Shown piece by piece: positions 1 to 8,599 of a stretch of 30,824 nt of DNA. A model generated the notes under the pieces. That model saw only the letters and a program-made list of their open reading frames with translations. It had not been told where the DNA came from and did not search any database. Source of the stretch: Prevotellaceae bacterium UBA6417 (lineage in GTDB: Bacteria > Bacteroidota > Bacteroidia > Bacteroidales > Bacteroidaceae). The stretch covers positions 83,586-114,409 of the forward strand of contig DJPH01000048.1 in the NCBI GenBank assembly GCA_002439755.1, read 5' to 3'. Within the stretch, counting starts at the first letter, position 1. Each line of letters begins with the position of its first letter. The position numbers and the translations under genes were made by a program.

Positions 1-20
1 GACCACTCTACCATCTCTCC
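1..20 (-). tRNA. tRNA-Ser, 5' end only (runs off the window)
   Basis: Read on the minus strand, the first 20 bases are GGAGAGATGGTAGAGTGGTC. This matches the acceptor 5' strand, positions 8-9 and D-arm start of a bacterial tRNA-Ser. The anticodon lies outside the window, so the isoacceptor cannot be given. A Bacteroidota-type promoter lies just upstream (64-95), supporting a real transcription unit. Confidence 0.75.
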
Positions 21-63
21 TTGCTTTTGCAAACGAGAAAGCGTATTTACGCGATTCCGAGTG

Positions 64-95
64 CAAAAGTAATACTTTATATTGTTTCAGGCAAA
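64..95 (-). promoter_or_regulatory. Promoter for tRNA-Ser
   Basis: On the minus strand a -33 box TTTG (92-95) is followed after 20 nt by a -7 box TACTTTTG (64-71), fitting the Bacteroidota consensus TTTG/TAnnTTTG. Transcription would start near 57 and leave a leader of about 37 nt before the tRNA. Confidence 0.6.
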
Positions 96-142
96 TAAAT
101 GAACGAGTTTTTTATGGTTGGAACATTGCAGCTCATAAACTG

Positions 143-1327
143 CTACATTGTCAAAGAAAACAGCTCTGCTTTTGCTTTCTCGCAATCTCTGATTGTTCCT
201 ATTGTCTGTGTGAGAACTTCATAATATGATCTCATTTCAAGCAAATATTCGGTTAGTGTTATTTCACCGCTATCAAGAGCTTTTCCCAGCAGGGTTCCAT
301 GTCGGAGTGACAAGATGTCTTTGCTGTTTGCGTCTGAAAGCTTTTGCAGTTCAATAGCACGCTTATAGCATGCTTTCAGCATATTCGACTGTTGTTGCCG
401 CACTTCTGCTATGCGGAATTCGCTGGCATGTATGCGGGCGCGCGCACTTTTTGTCTTGTTCTTGTTTTCCCATAAGGGTATTGCGAGCCCAATGCTGATT
501 CCTTGGTAGTGTTCTCCAAAAGTCTTTTCGCTCATATAACCGGCTGATAGTCGCGGAAGATTTTCTGCCTTGGCCAGCTTCATTTCTCTGCGTCCAACAT
601 CAATTTGTCGTCCGAGATATTGCAATTGCGGGCTATTTTCATTAACACTTTCGAGCCATTGTGAAAAGTCGGCAGGCAGGGCTGCCGTAGCATAGACTGT
701 ATCATCCAATGTCACGGCTTTTCCCCCGTTCATCTGCTTTAATGTTTCCATCAAGGCCTCGCGCTCGATATTTGTGCTTGATAAGGCTGCTTCTGCCTCT
801 GCCAATCCTATCTTTGACTTATTATATTCCAGTATATTCGTACTGCCGTCATCCAAACGGCGCTTGCATGCTTTCACTATGGAATGCATTGTGGCAACAC
901 GTTCTTGCAGACGACAACGCAACATGTTATAATATACCACATCAATGCACGTCTGCCGGGCTTGCAGCAATACTGTCTGACGAGTCATTCTCATTTCTTC
1001 TTCTGCAAGCCCATCCTTGGCTTTTGCCAATCGGCTTTTCATTCCTGAAATGGTCGCGTAGTCCAATGTCTGTGTCACGCTGACATCGGTACGGTTTCTG
1101 ATTTCCGTTGGCGAGCCCCACAAACGGGCATATTCTATTTCGGGCGAAGCCAAAAATATGCCGGTGCGGTTATCCAGACAATCGGCTTTCATTTCAGCCT
1201 GTGCGGTTTTCAATGTGGCATTGTTCTTTTCAATCATTGCCAAAACGTTTTCGATGCCGTCTGCTCTGCTGCTGTTTGTTCCCGCCAACGTCAGGAATAA
1301 TATTGCAAGTATTATCGTCTTGTTCAT
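143..1327 (-). CDS. TolC-family outer-membrane efflux channel
   Basis: Outer-membrane factor of a tripartite metal efflux pump (CusC/CzcC-like role), forming the exit duct from periplasm to outside. The 394-residue product starts with a signal peptide (hydrophobic residues 4-15, then SSRADG). It then shows long helical, Gln/Glu/Ala-rich segments typical of the two-fold repeated TolC barrel: NNATLKTAQAEM near residue 35 and again LLQARQTCIDVVYYN and SPQLQYLGRQIDVGRREM. It is the last gene of the efflux operon; its ATG overlaps the pump gene's TGA (ATGA at 1324-1327), so the two are translationally coupled. Family and role are clear from fold pattern and context. The metal carried cannot be read from this subunit. 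Length is slightly short for the family but not truncated. Confidence 0.85.
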   Translation of the reverse strand: MNKTIILAILFLTLAGTNSSRADGIENVLAMIEKNNATLKTAQAEMKADCLDNRTGIFLASPEIEYARLWGSPTEIRNRTDVSVTQTLDYATISGMKSRLAKAKDGLAEEEMRMTRQTVLLQARQTCIDVVYYNMLRCRLQERVATMHSIVKACKRRLDDGSTNILEYNKSKIGLAEAEAALSSTNIEREALMETLKQMNGGKAVTLDDTVYATAALPADFSQWLESVNENSPQLQYLGRQIDVGRREMKLAKAENLPRLSAGYMSEKTFGEHYQGISIGLAIPLWENKNKTKSARARIHASEFRIAEVRQQQSNMLKACYKRAIELQKLSDANSKDILSLRHGTLLGKALDSGEITLTEYLLEMRSYYEVLTQTIGTIRDCEKAKAELFSLTM

Positions 1328-4300
1328 CGCTTGTTTGATTTTTTATTCATATAGTAATACATTATCGGGATAATGAATGCATTCAAAAATGTCGAGCTAA
1401 GCAATCCTCCCAATATGACTTTCGCCATAGGACTTTGTATCTCGTTTCCGGGCAGGTGGCCTCCCAATGCAATTGGGATGAGAGCCAGTGCCGAACAGAG
1501 GGCTGTCATCAAAATTGGGTTCAGACGATCCAAAGAGCCTTTCATGATACACTCGTCTATATCCATGCCCACTTTGTACAAATGGTTATAACGCTCTATG
1601 AGGAGCATTCCGTTGCGCGTGGCAATACCGAAAAGTGAAATAAATCCGATAATGGCAGGAATGCTGCACACACCGCCCGTGAAATAAATGCTCACGACAC
1701 CACCTATCAGGGCCAACGGCAGATTGAGCATCACGATAGCCGACAGGAGCATGCTTCTGAACTCACGGTAAAGTAGCAGAAATATTATAAGTAGCGCAAA
1801 GACTGAAGCCATCATGATGATGCGCGATGCTTCCTGCTCACTTTCAAACTGTCCGCCATATTCGATGTGGTAGCCGCGTGGCAGTTTGATTTCCTTGTCT
1901 ATGGTTTCTCTGATGTCGTCGACTACACCGCGCAAATCGCGTCCTGATACATTGGCCGATACAACAAGCTTGCGCGAAGCATTCTCGCGGTTGATAGTGT
2001 TTGGCCCTGATGCCGAAACTACACGGGCCACATTCTCCAGCGCTATCTTGCGTCCGTCTGCATCTATCATCAGATGGCGGATGCGTTCCATCGTTTCCCT
2101 GTGTGAATCGTCCACCTTGAGTGTCACGTCCAATGTCTGGTTGCCTTCATAGACATTTGCTACCGTAACACCGCCAATCATCACTTCAATATATTCGGCC
2201 AGCTGTGGCAGCGTAATGCCGTAACGGGCGAGCATTTCGCGTCGCGGCACAATTTTCAGTTGCGGTCTTTCTATCTGCTGCTCCACGTTCAAGTCGGCCA
2301 CGCCCTCAATACTGCTTATGCAGCTTTTTATGCGGTTTCCGATGTCGTGCATCTTGTTTAAGTCTGTTCCAAACAGTTTTATGGCAATATTCGCCCGCGT
2401 TCCCGACAGCATGGCATCTATACGATGCGATATCGGCGCGCCTATCTCGATATTGACACCGGGCAGCAAGCTCAGCTTTTCGCGTATTTCTGCCATTACT
2501 TCGTCTTTCGACCTGTCCTTGAGCACAAAGGGCACTTCCATTTCCGATGTGTTGATGCCAAGTGCATGCTCATCGAGCTCTGCACGTCCTGTCTTACGCC
2601 CGACCGTCTGCACTTCGGGTATTGAAAGCAACAGCTGCTCGGCCTGCCGTCCGATGCGGTCCGACTCTTCCAGTGAAATGCCGGGCAGAGTGCTTACATT
2701 GATTGTAAACGAACCTTCGTTGAATGGCGGAAGAAAACTACGCCCGAAGGAAAAAAACAGAATCAATGAGGCGATAAAGCACAATGCCGTCACCGCCAAC
2801 ACCTTTTTACCGTGTGTCAATGACCATTGCAGCATTCGTCCGTAGCCTGCCTTCATCGAAGCCACCCATCGTGGCTCATGTCCCGTCTTGTCGCTCTTTT
2901 CCTTTCCCAAAAGCCAGCTGCAAAGCACGGGAGTCAGTGTGAGTGCCACCAGCGTCGATGCAAAAAGCGAAACGATAAAAGCGATTCCAAGCGGTATCAG
3001 CATGCGACCTTCCATTCCTGTCAGGAAAAACAGTGGCAGGAAACTGGCTACGATTATCAACGTTGAGTTCAGTATCGGCATGCGCACTTCCTGCGAGGCA
3101 TGGAATACCACATCCAAAATTGCTTTCCGCTCGTTTTCGGGCAGCTTTCTGTTTTCGCGCAAACGTTTGAACACGTTTTCGACATCCACTATGGCATCAT
3201 CCACCAATGACCCTATGGCAATGGCTATACCACCGAGGCTCATTGTGTTGACCGTCAGTCCCATCATTTCCAGTGTGAGCAAGGCAATCAATATAGAGAG
3301 CGGAATGGTTACCAATGAAATGACCGTGGTGCGTGCATTCATGAGAAACAGGAAGAGAACAACGACCACGAAAAATCCACCCTCATACAACGATTTCTTT
3401 ACATTGTCTATCGAACTCTTTATGAAGCGCGACTGTCTGAATATGTCTGTAGATAGTTTTACATCCTTCGGGAACGATGCCTGCAATTCGGCCAACGATT
3501 TGTCAAGGCACTCGGTCAGTTCCATCGTGTTGGTATCGGGCTGCTTCGTTACAGTCAGCAAAACAGCCGGTTTGCCCTTGTCCGAAGCTGTGCCGAGGCG
3601 CGGAGTCTTGGCTCCTGTGCGCACGTTGGCTATGTGTTCCAGAAGAACCGGATTCTCACCATCGGTTTTTACGACAGCCCGTTTCAGTGAATCGACACGA
3701 TTGGTCGACATCAGTCCGCGCACGATATACTCGTTGCCATACTCGTAGAGTGTTCCTCCGCTCACGTTCCTGTTCATGCCTTTCACGGCGGCAAGGGCTT
3801 CGTCAAGGCTCACTCCATAGTGCTTCATGCGTTCGGGGTTCAGCAATATCTGATATTCCTTGACATCGCCTCCCAGCACTGCCACCTGAGCCACTCCGCC
3901 CATCGACAGCAGGCGCGGACGTATCACGGCATCGGCCAGGGTGCGCAATTCCTGTTGCGATGTGCTGTCGGCAGTAAGGCCTACAATCATCAATTCACCC
4001 AATATGGAAGACTGTGGTCCCAGCATGGGACGGCCGCATTCTGCCGGCAACTCGTCTGAAGCCGTTGCCAGTTTCTCTGAAACTACCTGACGTGCCTTGT
4101 AAATATCAGTTCCCCAATCAAATTCCACCCATACGATGGAAAGACCTGCCTGCGATGACGAGCGTACGCGACGCACATCAGTAGCTCCGTTTACGGCCGT
4201 CTCCAACGGGAATGTCACCAGACGTTCCACCTCTTCGGCGGCCATGCCCTTTGCTTCGGTCATCACTACCACCGTAGGAGCGTTCAGGTCAGGGAATACG

Positions 4301-4410
4301 TCCACCTCCATATGGTAGGTTTTGTAAAGGCCTACCACTGTCAACACAACGGCAGCCAGCAATACGGCCACACGATTGTGCAGGGAAAAACTTATTATCC
4401 TGTTCAACAT
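1324..4410 (-). CDS. Heavy-metal efflux RND pump (CusA/CzcA family)
   Basis: Inner-membrane proton-driven RND transporter of the heavy-metal efflux type. The 1028 residues match the usual size. The N-terminal helix (about 10-30) is followed by a periplasmic domain, helices at about 345-500, a second periplasmic domain and a final helix bundle from about 870. The fourth-helix motif SLVDDAIVDVENVFKR carries D404, D405, D409 and E411, the proton-relay region of HME-RND proteins. By eye against E. coli CusA, the three substrate methionines correspond to V572, M624 and M667. One of three is therefore missing, and copper/silver specificity is not assured; cobalt/zinc/cadmium or a mixed range is possible. 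It lies 24 nt after the adaptor gene and overlaps the channel gene by 4 nt. I assign the family firmly and the substrate not at all. Confidence 0.9.
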   Translation of the reverse strand: MLNRIISFSLHNRVAVLLAAVVLTVVGLYKTYHMEVDVFPDLNAPTVVVMTEAKGMAAEEVERLVTFPLETAVNGATDVRRVRSSSQAGLSIVWVEFDWGTDIYKARQVVSEKLATASDELPAECGRPMLGPQSSILGELMIVGLTADSTSQQELRTLADAVIRPRLLSMGGVAQVAVLGGDVKEYQILLNPERMKHYGVSLDEALAAVKGMNRNVSGGTLYEYGNEYIVRGLMSTNRVDSLKRAVVKTDGENPVLLEHIANVRTGAKTPRLGTASDKGKPAVLLTVTKQPDTNTMELTECLDKSLAELQASFPKDVKLSTDIFRQSRFIKSSIDNVKKSLYEGGFFVVVVLFLFLMNARTTVISLVTIPLSILIALLTLEMMGLTVNTMSLGGIAIAIGSLVDDAIVDVENVFKRLRENRKLPENERKAILDVVFHASQEVRMPILNSTLIIVASFLPLFFLTGMEGRMLIPLGIAFIVSLFASTLVALTLTPVLCSWLLGKEKSDKTGHEPRWVASMKAGYGRMLQWSLTHGKKVLAVTALCFIASLILFFSFGRSFLPPFNEGSFTINVSTLPGISLEESDRIGRQAEQLLLSIPEVQTVGRKTGRAELDEHALGINTSEMEVPFVLKDRSKDEVMAEIREKLSLLPGVNIEIGAPISHRIDAMLSGTRANIAIKLFGTDLNKMHDIGNRIKSCISSIEGVADLNVEQQIERPQLKIVPRREMLARYGITLPQLAEYIEVMIGGVTVANVYEGNQTLDVTLKVDDSHRETMERIRHLMIDADGRKIALENVARVVSASGPNTINRENASRKLVVSANVSGRDLRGVVDDIRETIDKEIKLPRGYHIEYGGQFESEQEASRIIMMASVFALLIIFLLLYREFRSMLLSAIVMLNLPLALIGGVVSIYFTGGVCSIPAIIGFISLFGIATRNGMLLIERYNHLYKVGMDIDECIMKGSLDRLNPILMTALCSALALIPIALGGHLPGNEIQSPMAKVILGGLLSSTFLNAFIIPIMYYYMNKKSNKR

Positions 4411-4434
4411 ACTTTTTCTCCTTTAAAGGGTCTG

Positions 4435-5568
4435 TCAATGGTGATGGCCTTCGGGAATGACTGTTGAACGCGATGCCAGCATCACCTGTGTGGCACCTTT
4501 GACAACTACACGTTCTCCGGCTTTCACACCTTTCATCACCTTTACCCTGCGTCCGTCGGCCGCACCGGTCACCACCTCGCGTTTTTCATAATGATGCTCA
4601 GATGTCTGCACATACACGTACATCACTCCTTGTTCTTCCGTGAGCGATGATACCGGCAAAGATATGACACCTTCTTCCTGTTTGCCTAACAGATAGACTT
4701 CGACATAAGCTCCGGGCACTACGGCTCCGCGGTTGTTGAATTCGAAGGTGACAGGCACGTAGCCCGAACCGCTTTCTGCCGATTTTCCATATGAAAGCAG
4801 GCGGCCGTCCAAATCTTTCAGGCTGTAGACACAACCATCGTAAGGAGTTGTGAAATTGGCATCGTTTATTTCATGCAACTTGGCATATCCGCTTTCGGGC
4901 ACTTCGGCACGCAACACCAGCTTTCGGTTGGAGGATATGGTTGCAATGGCCGTGCCCACACTGACATAGTCACCGGGCTTCACCGCCAGGCTTTTTACGA
5001 AGCCATTCATGGGAACCGTCACATTCACTCCCGTCGATGTGGCATTGGTCGCAATGCCCTCGTAGGTTATACGGGCATTTTCGTAGTCTGCCTTGCGTTG
5101 CTCGAACTCGCGCACCGATATGAGCCTGTCGTCTGCCAATGACTTGGAACGTTCAAACTCGCGGCGCGCCGTTTCATAGCTTTGTCTGGCCTTTTCCACC
5201 GCATCACCGTTCATCAGATGTTTCGACGAGATGGACACAAGCACCCGGCCTTTGCCGACGGCAGAACCTTCTGTAAGGTTACCATTTGGAAAACCGATTA
5301 TGCCATCTGCCGTAGCTGCCACCGTGACTTCGTTGCCCGGAGCCGGCATTATGCGGCCGCTTGTCTTGATTGCTTCGCGAAAGGTCGAGGCATGTACGGT
5401 TTCCAGCTCCAACCCTGCCATACGGGCCTGCTTGTCCGAAAAGGCTATTTCGCCCTCGGCATGAACATGTCCGTGTTCTTTTTCATGATGTTCATGGTCA
5501 TCATGCTTATGTTGGCATCCGGCTGTAACGGCCAGTGCCATACATATTATATATAATGTCTTGCTCAT
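4435..5568 (-). CDS. RND periplasmic adaptor lipoprotein, His-rich N terminus
   Basis: Membrane fusion (CusB/CzcB-like) subunit that bridges the pump and the TolC channel. The 377-residue protein begins with a lipoprotein signal ending LAVTAGC, so it should be lipid-anchored at Cys18. A histidine-rich stretch follows (HKHDDHEHHEKEHGHVH, about residues 20-36) and the protein ends PEGHHH; both are plausible metal-binding elements. The core has the barrel-sandwich region (VTVAATADGIIGFPNG, about 81-96), a coiled-coil hairpin with ETARREFERSKSLADD and a FEQRKADYENARITYEG arm, then a second lipoyl half (VTVPMNGFVKSLAVKPGDYV). This order is standard for the family. It is the second gene of the operon, 123 nt after the His-rich membrane protein, with a structured hairpin in that spacer (5593-5631). 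Confidence 0.9.
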   Translation of the reverse strand: MSKTLYIICMALAVTAGCQHKHDDHEHHEKEHGHVHAEGEIAFSDKQARMAGLELETVHASTFREAIKTSGRIMPAPGNEVTVAATADGIIGFPNGNLTEGSAVGKGRVLVSISSKHLMNGDAVEKARQSYETARREFERSKSLADDRLISVREFEQRKADYENARITYEGIATNATSTGVNVTVPMNGFVKSLAVKPGDYVSVGTAIATISSNRKLVLRAEVPESGYAKLHEINDANFTTPYDGCVYSLKDLDGRLLSYGKSAESGSGYVPVTFEFNNRGAVVPGAYVEVYLLGKQEEGVISLPVSSLTEEQGVMYVYVQTSEHHYEKREVVTGAADGRRVKVMKGVKAGERVVVKGATQVMLASRSTVIPEGHHH

Positions 5569-5592
5569 TGTTTTGTTTGATTAAAGATTCCA

Positions 5593-5631
5593 ACGAAACA
5601 TCTGCCGGAAAAATCCGGTCGCTTGTTTCGT
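5593..5631 (-). promoter_or_regulatory. Long imperfect hairpin in the leader of the adaptor gene
   Basis: An outer stem ACGAAACA/TGTTTCGT (5593-5600 with 5624-5631), a 4x5 nt internal loop, and an inner stem CCGGA/TCCGG (5605-5609 with 5614-5618) closed by a 4-nt loop. It ends about 24 nt before the adaptor start codon. No U run follows, so it is not a classical terminator. mRNA processing or stabilisation, or a symmetric protein-binding site, is more likely. Confidence 0.5.
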
Positions 5632-5672
5632 CATTGTTTGATGAATACCGGTAACGCTGTTGGGCTGCCGGC

Positions 5673-5686
5673 AGGCCGCAAGGCCT
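5673..5686 (-). other. Short hairpin right after the stop of the His-rich gene
   Basis: AGGCC/GGCCT with a 4-nt loop, followed on the minus strand by the palindrome CTGCCGGCAG. It starts 5 nt after the stop codon of the upstream gene. There is no U tract, so termination would be weak or partial. It may reduce transcript reaching the pump genes, but this is inference. Confidence 0.3.
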
Positions 5687-5691
5687 ATACT

Positions 5692-6111
5692 TTAACAAAC
5701 AAAAGAGGGAGGTGCCCGCAGGCCGCATTGTCTTCCCAACGAGAAAGACACATAATTTGTATGGCGGGCAATACGTTTTTTTTCTTTCCTTGAAATCAGC
5801 AGCCACTGCCATCCGCAAATGGCGGCAAAGCAGCACAGCAGCAATAGCAAAGCCGTAAACCAGCGTCCGAAGCTTGTGCTTCCGTGTGCTTTCAACGAAT
5901 GCAGGTTGTTTTCGGCCATGCATTGGCGTTCTGCGGTGTTTTCGGCGTGGTGGGAAGTGTGACAGTCATTCAAGGCAAGGTCATGGATACACATTTCCAC
6001 TTTCATGCATATCATGCCATCGTGATGATGGTGAGGCCATGCGGTGAAAACGATCAGCGAAATCACCGAAACGATAATGGCTCCTATGGAAAGTCTGTGC
6101 ATCATGCTCAT
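5692..6111 (-). CDS. Small His/Cys/Met-rich membrane protein beside the metal efflux genes
   Basis: About 139 residues from the ATG at 6109-6111; ATGs at 6105 and 6102 are equally possible. A longer start at 6201 is unlikely because a promoter -7 box (6127-6134) lies inside that extension. The product has a hydrophobic N-terminal segment (IGAIIVSVISLIVFTAW), then HHHHDGMICMKVEMC and further His/Cys/Met residues in a loop, then a second membrane segment (TALLLLLCCFAAICGW) and a basic tail. It resembles the small proteins found beside CusA-type operons in Bacteroidales, which I recall as DUF6769 (unverified). A periplasmic metal-binding or sensing loop between two helices is plausible. No enzymatic function can be named. 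It is first in the operon; the adaptor follows after 123 nt. Confidence 0.7.
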   Translation of the reverse strand: MSMMHRLSIGAIIVSVISLIVFTAWPHHHHDGMICMKVEMCIHDLALNDCHTSHHAENTAERQCMAENNLHSLKAHGSTSFGRWFTALLLLLCCFAAICGWQWLLISRKEKKRIARHTNYVSFSLGRQCGLRAPPSFVC

Positions 6112-6126
6112 GTGAATGTTGTCTTG

Positions 6127-6157
6127 CAAAGATACAGCTTTTGCAGCACTCTGACAA
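6127..6157 (-). promoter_or_regulatory. Promoter of the metal efflux operon
   Basis: On the minus strand TTG (6155-6157), 20 nt, then TATCTTTG (6127-6134), a good TAnnTTTG -7 box. The predicted start near 6120 lies about 10-18 nt before the candidate ATGs of the His-rich gene and sets its 5' limit. Confidence 0.6.
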
Positions 6158-6233
6158 CGGTTTATCCGCCTTTTTGCCGCTGCGGAGCCAATGCCGGCCA
6201 ACTTTTGTCAGACACATTGCAAAAAGAAAGGCT

Positions 6234-6275
6234 GCAAATTCTAACGATGAGGGAGCAAATCCGAACGATGAGGCT
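6234..6275. repeat. Two tandem 21-nt units upstream of the glycoside hydrolase
   Basis: Two adjacent 21-nt units (6234-6254, 6255-6275) share GCAAAT and AACGATGAGG in the same register. Degenerate partial copies flank them (GCAAAAAGAAAGGCT at 6219-6233; GCCAATT at 6276). They lie between the divergent efflux and hydrolase promoters. Function unknown. Confidence 0.6.
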
Positions 6276-6323
6276 GCCAATTAAAAAAGGAGCCGCAAGG
6301 ATGAATCATAACGGGAACTTTCT

Positions 6324-6331
6324 TAATTTTG
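6324..6331 (+). promoter_or_regulatory. Probable -7 box for the GH2 gene
   Basis: TAATTTTG matches the Bacteroidota -7 consensus and lies 29 nt before the ATG at 6361. No good -33 TTTG is visible at the right distance, which may mean that activation is needed. Confidence 0.4.
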
Positions 6332-6360
6332 CAGCATATAACCACAACATTCTAACAACC

Positions 6361-8484
6361 ATGATAAAAGATATCATCTTGAAATCCACGGGAGCGATGC
6401 TTCTGTTGTTTACGTGCTCTGCCGCTTTTGCCCAGACAAGGGGTTTTTGGCAGACAAGGCTTGACCAATGGAAATTCAGCAAGGACAGACAGAATTGGGA
6501 ATGCGTGCAGATTCCCCATTCCTGCAATGCTCTCGACGGTCATTCGGCCAACTATTTCCGCGGAAAGGCCTATTACAGACGCACATTGGTCTTGACAGCG
6601 ACCGACCTACTGAAGCCATCCTTCCTGTTGTTCGAAGGAGCGGCACAGGCTTCCGAGGTCAGTGTCAACGGCAGGCAGCTTCTACGCCACATGGGCGGTT
6701 ATACGCCTTTTGTCATCGCACTGAAAGGACATCTGAAAGCCGGTGAGAACACCATTGACGTGATGTGCGACAACCATGAAGATGTCAATCTGATTCCTGT
6801 CTCATCCGACTTCAACAAAAACAATGGCTTGCACAATCCGGCCTGGTTCCTTCAGATGAACAGTGTCTACTTTTCCCCGGAAAGCCATGGCATGTACCGC
6901 ATGCATGTGACAACTCCGGAAGTATCGGCACAAACGGCCTTGACAAAGGTAGAGGCACGCATTGTCAATGCCCTCAACCATGAGACAAACCTGAAAGTGA
7001 TCACCCGGCTCAAGGATGCCAAAGGACGGACGGTATACAGCCGGACGGAAAGCATGGCATTGAAGGCCGGTGAAGAGAAAAACTACACCCATGAGTTTAA
7101 ACTGAAAAAGCCCCACCTATGGAACGGCCTCGACGACCCTTATCTCTATACCGCCGAAATATCCGTGGCCGGCACGAAAGGAAAGATATTCGACAAGGCA
7201 AGCACCAAGATCGGTTATCGCTTCTACGAGATGACGCGCGACAAAGGCTTTTTCCTTAACGGCAGGCACTATCCGTTGCGCGGTGTGGCCATGCATCAGG
7301 ACTACGACGGAAGAGCATCGGCCGTTCGCAAGGAATACTTCGACAGCGACTACAAAATTGTAAAGGAGATAGGAGCCAATTTCGTACGTCTGGCCCATTA
7401 TCCCCACAACGACTATGCTTTCCGGTTGTGCGACAGTCTCGGCATTGTGGTACAGACGGAAATTCCATGGGTCAACGTTTGCGGTGTCAACGCGCAGCCT
7501 GTCTATTTTGAAACCATCCATCAACAGATGAAGGAAATGATTGTCAATCTGTATAACCATCCTTCGATTGCCTGCTGGGGCATGTGGAACGAAGTTGATT
7601 CCTGGGGCAACAACAACAAACTGCAGGGAAAGTTCGATGCCGACCGTGCAGTGAAAGAGACGGCCGTACTCTATGACTATGCCAAGTCGCTTGACCCGTA
7701 CAGATATGTGGGCCTGACCGACTGCAGCCAGTTCGACCGCAAAGGCTACAAGCAGCTGAAAGCCGACTACTATTCCGAGAACCGTTACAACGGATGGTAC
7801 TACAACGTAGGTCGCACCGATGAATTTTCCAGGCAGCTCAAACGCATAAACGAAATCATGGGTATATGCAACATAGCCGAATATGGCGCAGGAGTCAACC
7901 CCTTTTGCCACACGGCTGACACCTCACAGGTATATCTTCGCAAGGACGATACGAAACACTTTGAGGAATATGGGAATCTGATACACGAAAGACATGCGCA
8001 GCAGATGCAGGACATGCCTTATCTGAACTTCTCGTCGCTTTGGATCATGTTCGACTTTCCGGTGGCCAATCGTTTGGAAGGCTATATGGACTCTGACGAC
8101 GGGGTTAACTTCATTGCACGCGAAAACCGCAAATACATGAACGACAAGGGACTTGTAACGCGTGACAGGAAGACGAAGAAAGATGCTTTCTACCTGTACA
8201 AATCGCTTTGGAACAAGAAAGAACGCACGGTCTATATCACCAGTCGCCGCCGTCACAAATACCCTGCCGACAGGGACGTTTATGTGAAGGTATACAGCAA
8301 TGCCAAAGCTTTGACACTCTATCAAAACGGAGAAAAGAAGGCCACCCTTGACAATTCTGGCGAAAAGACCGGTGTCATCTGGACTTTCGGGCCGCTGAGA
8401 ATGGCCGCTGGAAAAAACACATTCAAGGTGGTTTCCAACGATGGCTGTTCAGACGAAGTGGCATGGGAAGCACTTGAAAAATGA
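6361..8484 (+). CDS. Secreted glycoside hydrolase family 2 (beta-galactosidase/glucuronidase-like)
   Basis: Retaining glycosidase of family GH2, 707 residues from the ATG at 6361. The reading frame is open further upstream, but this ATG gives a clean signal peptide (residues 1-24, ending SAAFA before QTRGFW) and follows a -7 box. The order is: jelly-roll sugar-binding domain (about 30-200, with YFRGKAYYRR), an Ig-like domain (about 200-300), then a TIM barrel starting NGRHYPLRGVAMHQDY. The predicted acid/base is E411 in GMWNEVDSWGN; the nucleophile is E507 in NIAEYGAG. A C-terminal Ig-like domain follows (VYVKVYSNAKALTLYQNG). The substrate (beta-galactoside, glucuronide or mannoside) cannot be told by eye. 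The gene stands alone with no SusC/SusD partner in view; the product is probably periplasmic. Confidence 0.88.
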   Translation: MIKDIILKSTGAMLLLFTCSAAFAQTRGFWQTRLDQWKFSKDRQNWECVQIPHSCNALDGHSANYFRGKAYYRRTLVLTATDLLKPSFLLFEGAAQASEVSVNGRQLLRHMGGYTPFVIALKGHLKAGENTIDVMCDNHEDVNLIPVSSDFNKNNGLHNPAWFLQMNSVYFSPESHGMYRMHVTTPEVSAQTALTKVEARIVNALNHETNLKVITRLKDAKGRTVYSRTESMALKAGEEKNYTHEFKLKKPHLWNGLDDPYLYTAEISVAGTKGKIFDKASTKIGYRFYEMTRDKGFFLNGRHYPLRGVAMHQDYDGRASAVRKEYFDSDYKIVKEIGANFVRLAHYPHNDYAFRLCDSLGIVVQTEIPWVNVCGVNAQPVYFETIHQQMKEMIVNLYNHPSIACWGMWNEVDSWGNNNKLQGKFDADRAVKETAVLYDYAKSLDPYRYVGLTDCSQFDRKGYKQLKADYYSENRYNGWYYNVGRTDEFSRQLKRINEIMGICNIAEYGAGVNPFCHTADTSQVYLRKDDTKHFEEYGNLIHERHAQQMQDMPYLNFSSLWIMFDFPVANRLEGYMDSDDGVNFIARENRKYMNDKGLVTRDRKTKKDAFYLYKSLWNKKERTVYITSRRRHKYPADRDVYVKVYSNAKALTLYQNGEKKATLDNSGEKTGVIWTFGPLRMAAGKNTFKVVSNDGCSDEVAWEALEK

Positions 8485-8545
8485 CACGATTGCATGGCAA
8501 AAAACAAACAAAAGTATGCTTTTCGGCAAAAAAAGCAACAAAACA

Positions 8546-8576
8546 TTTGGCTCTATACGAAAAAGCAGTAACTTTG
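8546..8576 (+). promoter_or_regulatory. trp operon promoter
   Basis: A -33 box TTTG (8546-8549), 19 nt, and a -7 box TAACTTTG (8569-8576): an excellent Bacteroidota promoter. Transcription should begin near 8582, about 18 nt before the leader peptide ATG. Confidence 0.75.
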
Positions 8577-8599
8577 CAGTCGCAAACAAAAAAGGAAAA

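Noticed and set aside
118..145. Terminator after the TolC-type gene (GCAG / CTGC)
   Set aside because: Four-pair stem only, without a following U run.
5884..6360. N-terminal extension of the GH2 reading frame
   Set aside because: It crosses the divergent efflux promoter and the tandem repeat and lies antisense to the His-rich gene; the signal peptide begins at 6361.
8507..8540. Terminator after the GH2 gene (TGCTTTT / AAAAGCA)
   Set aside because: Seven A/T-rich pairs with no U run; may help termination but is not convincing.
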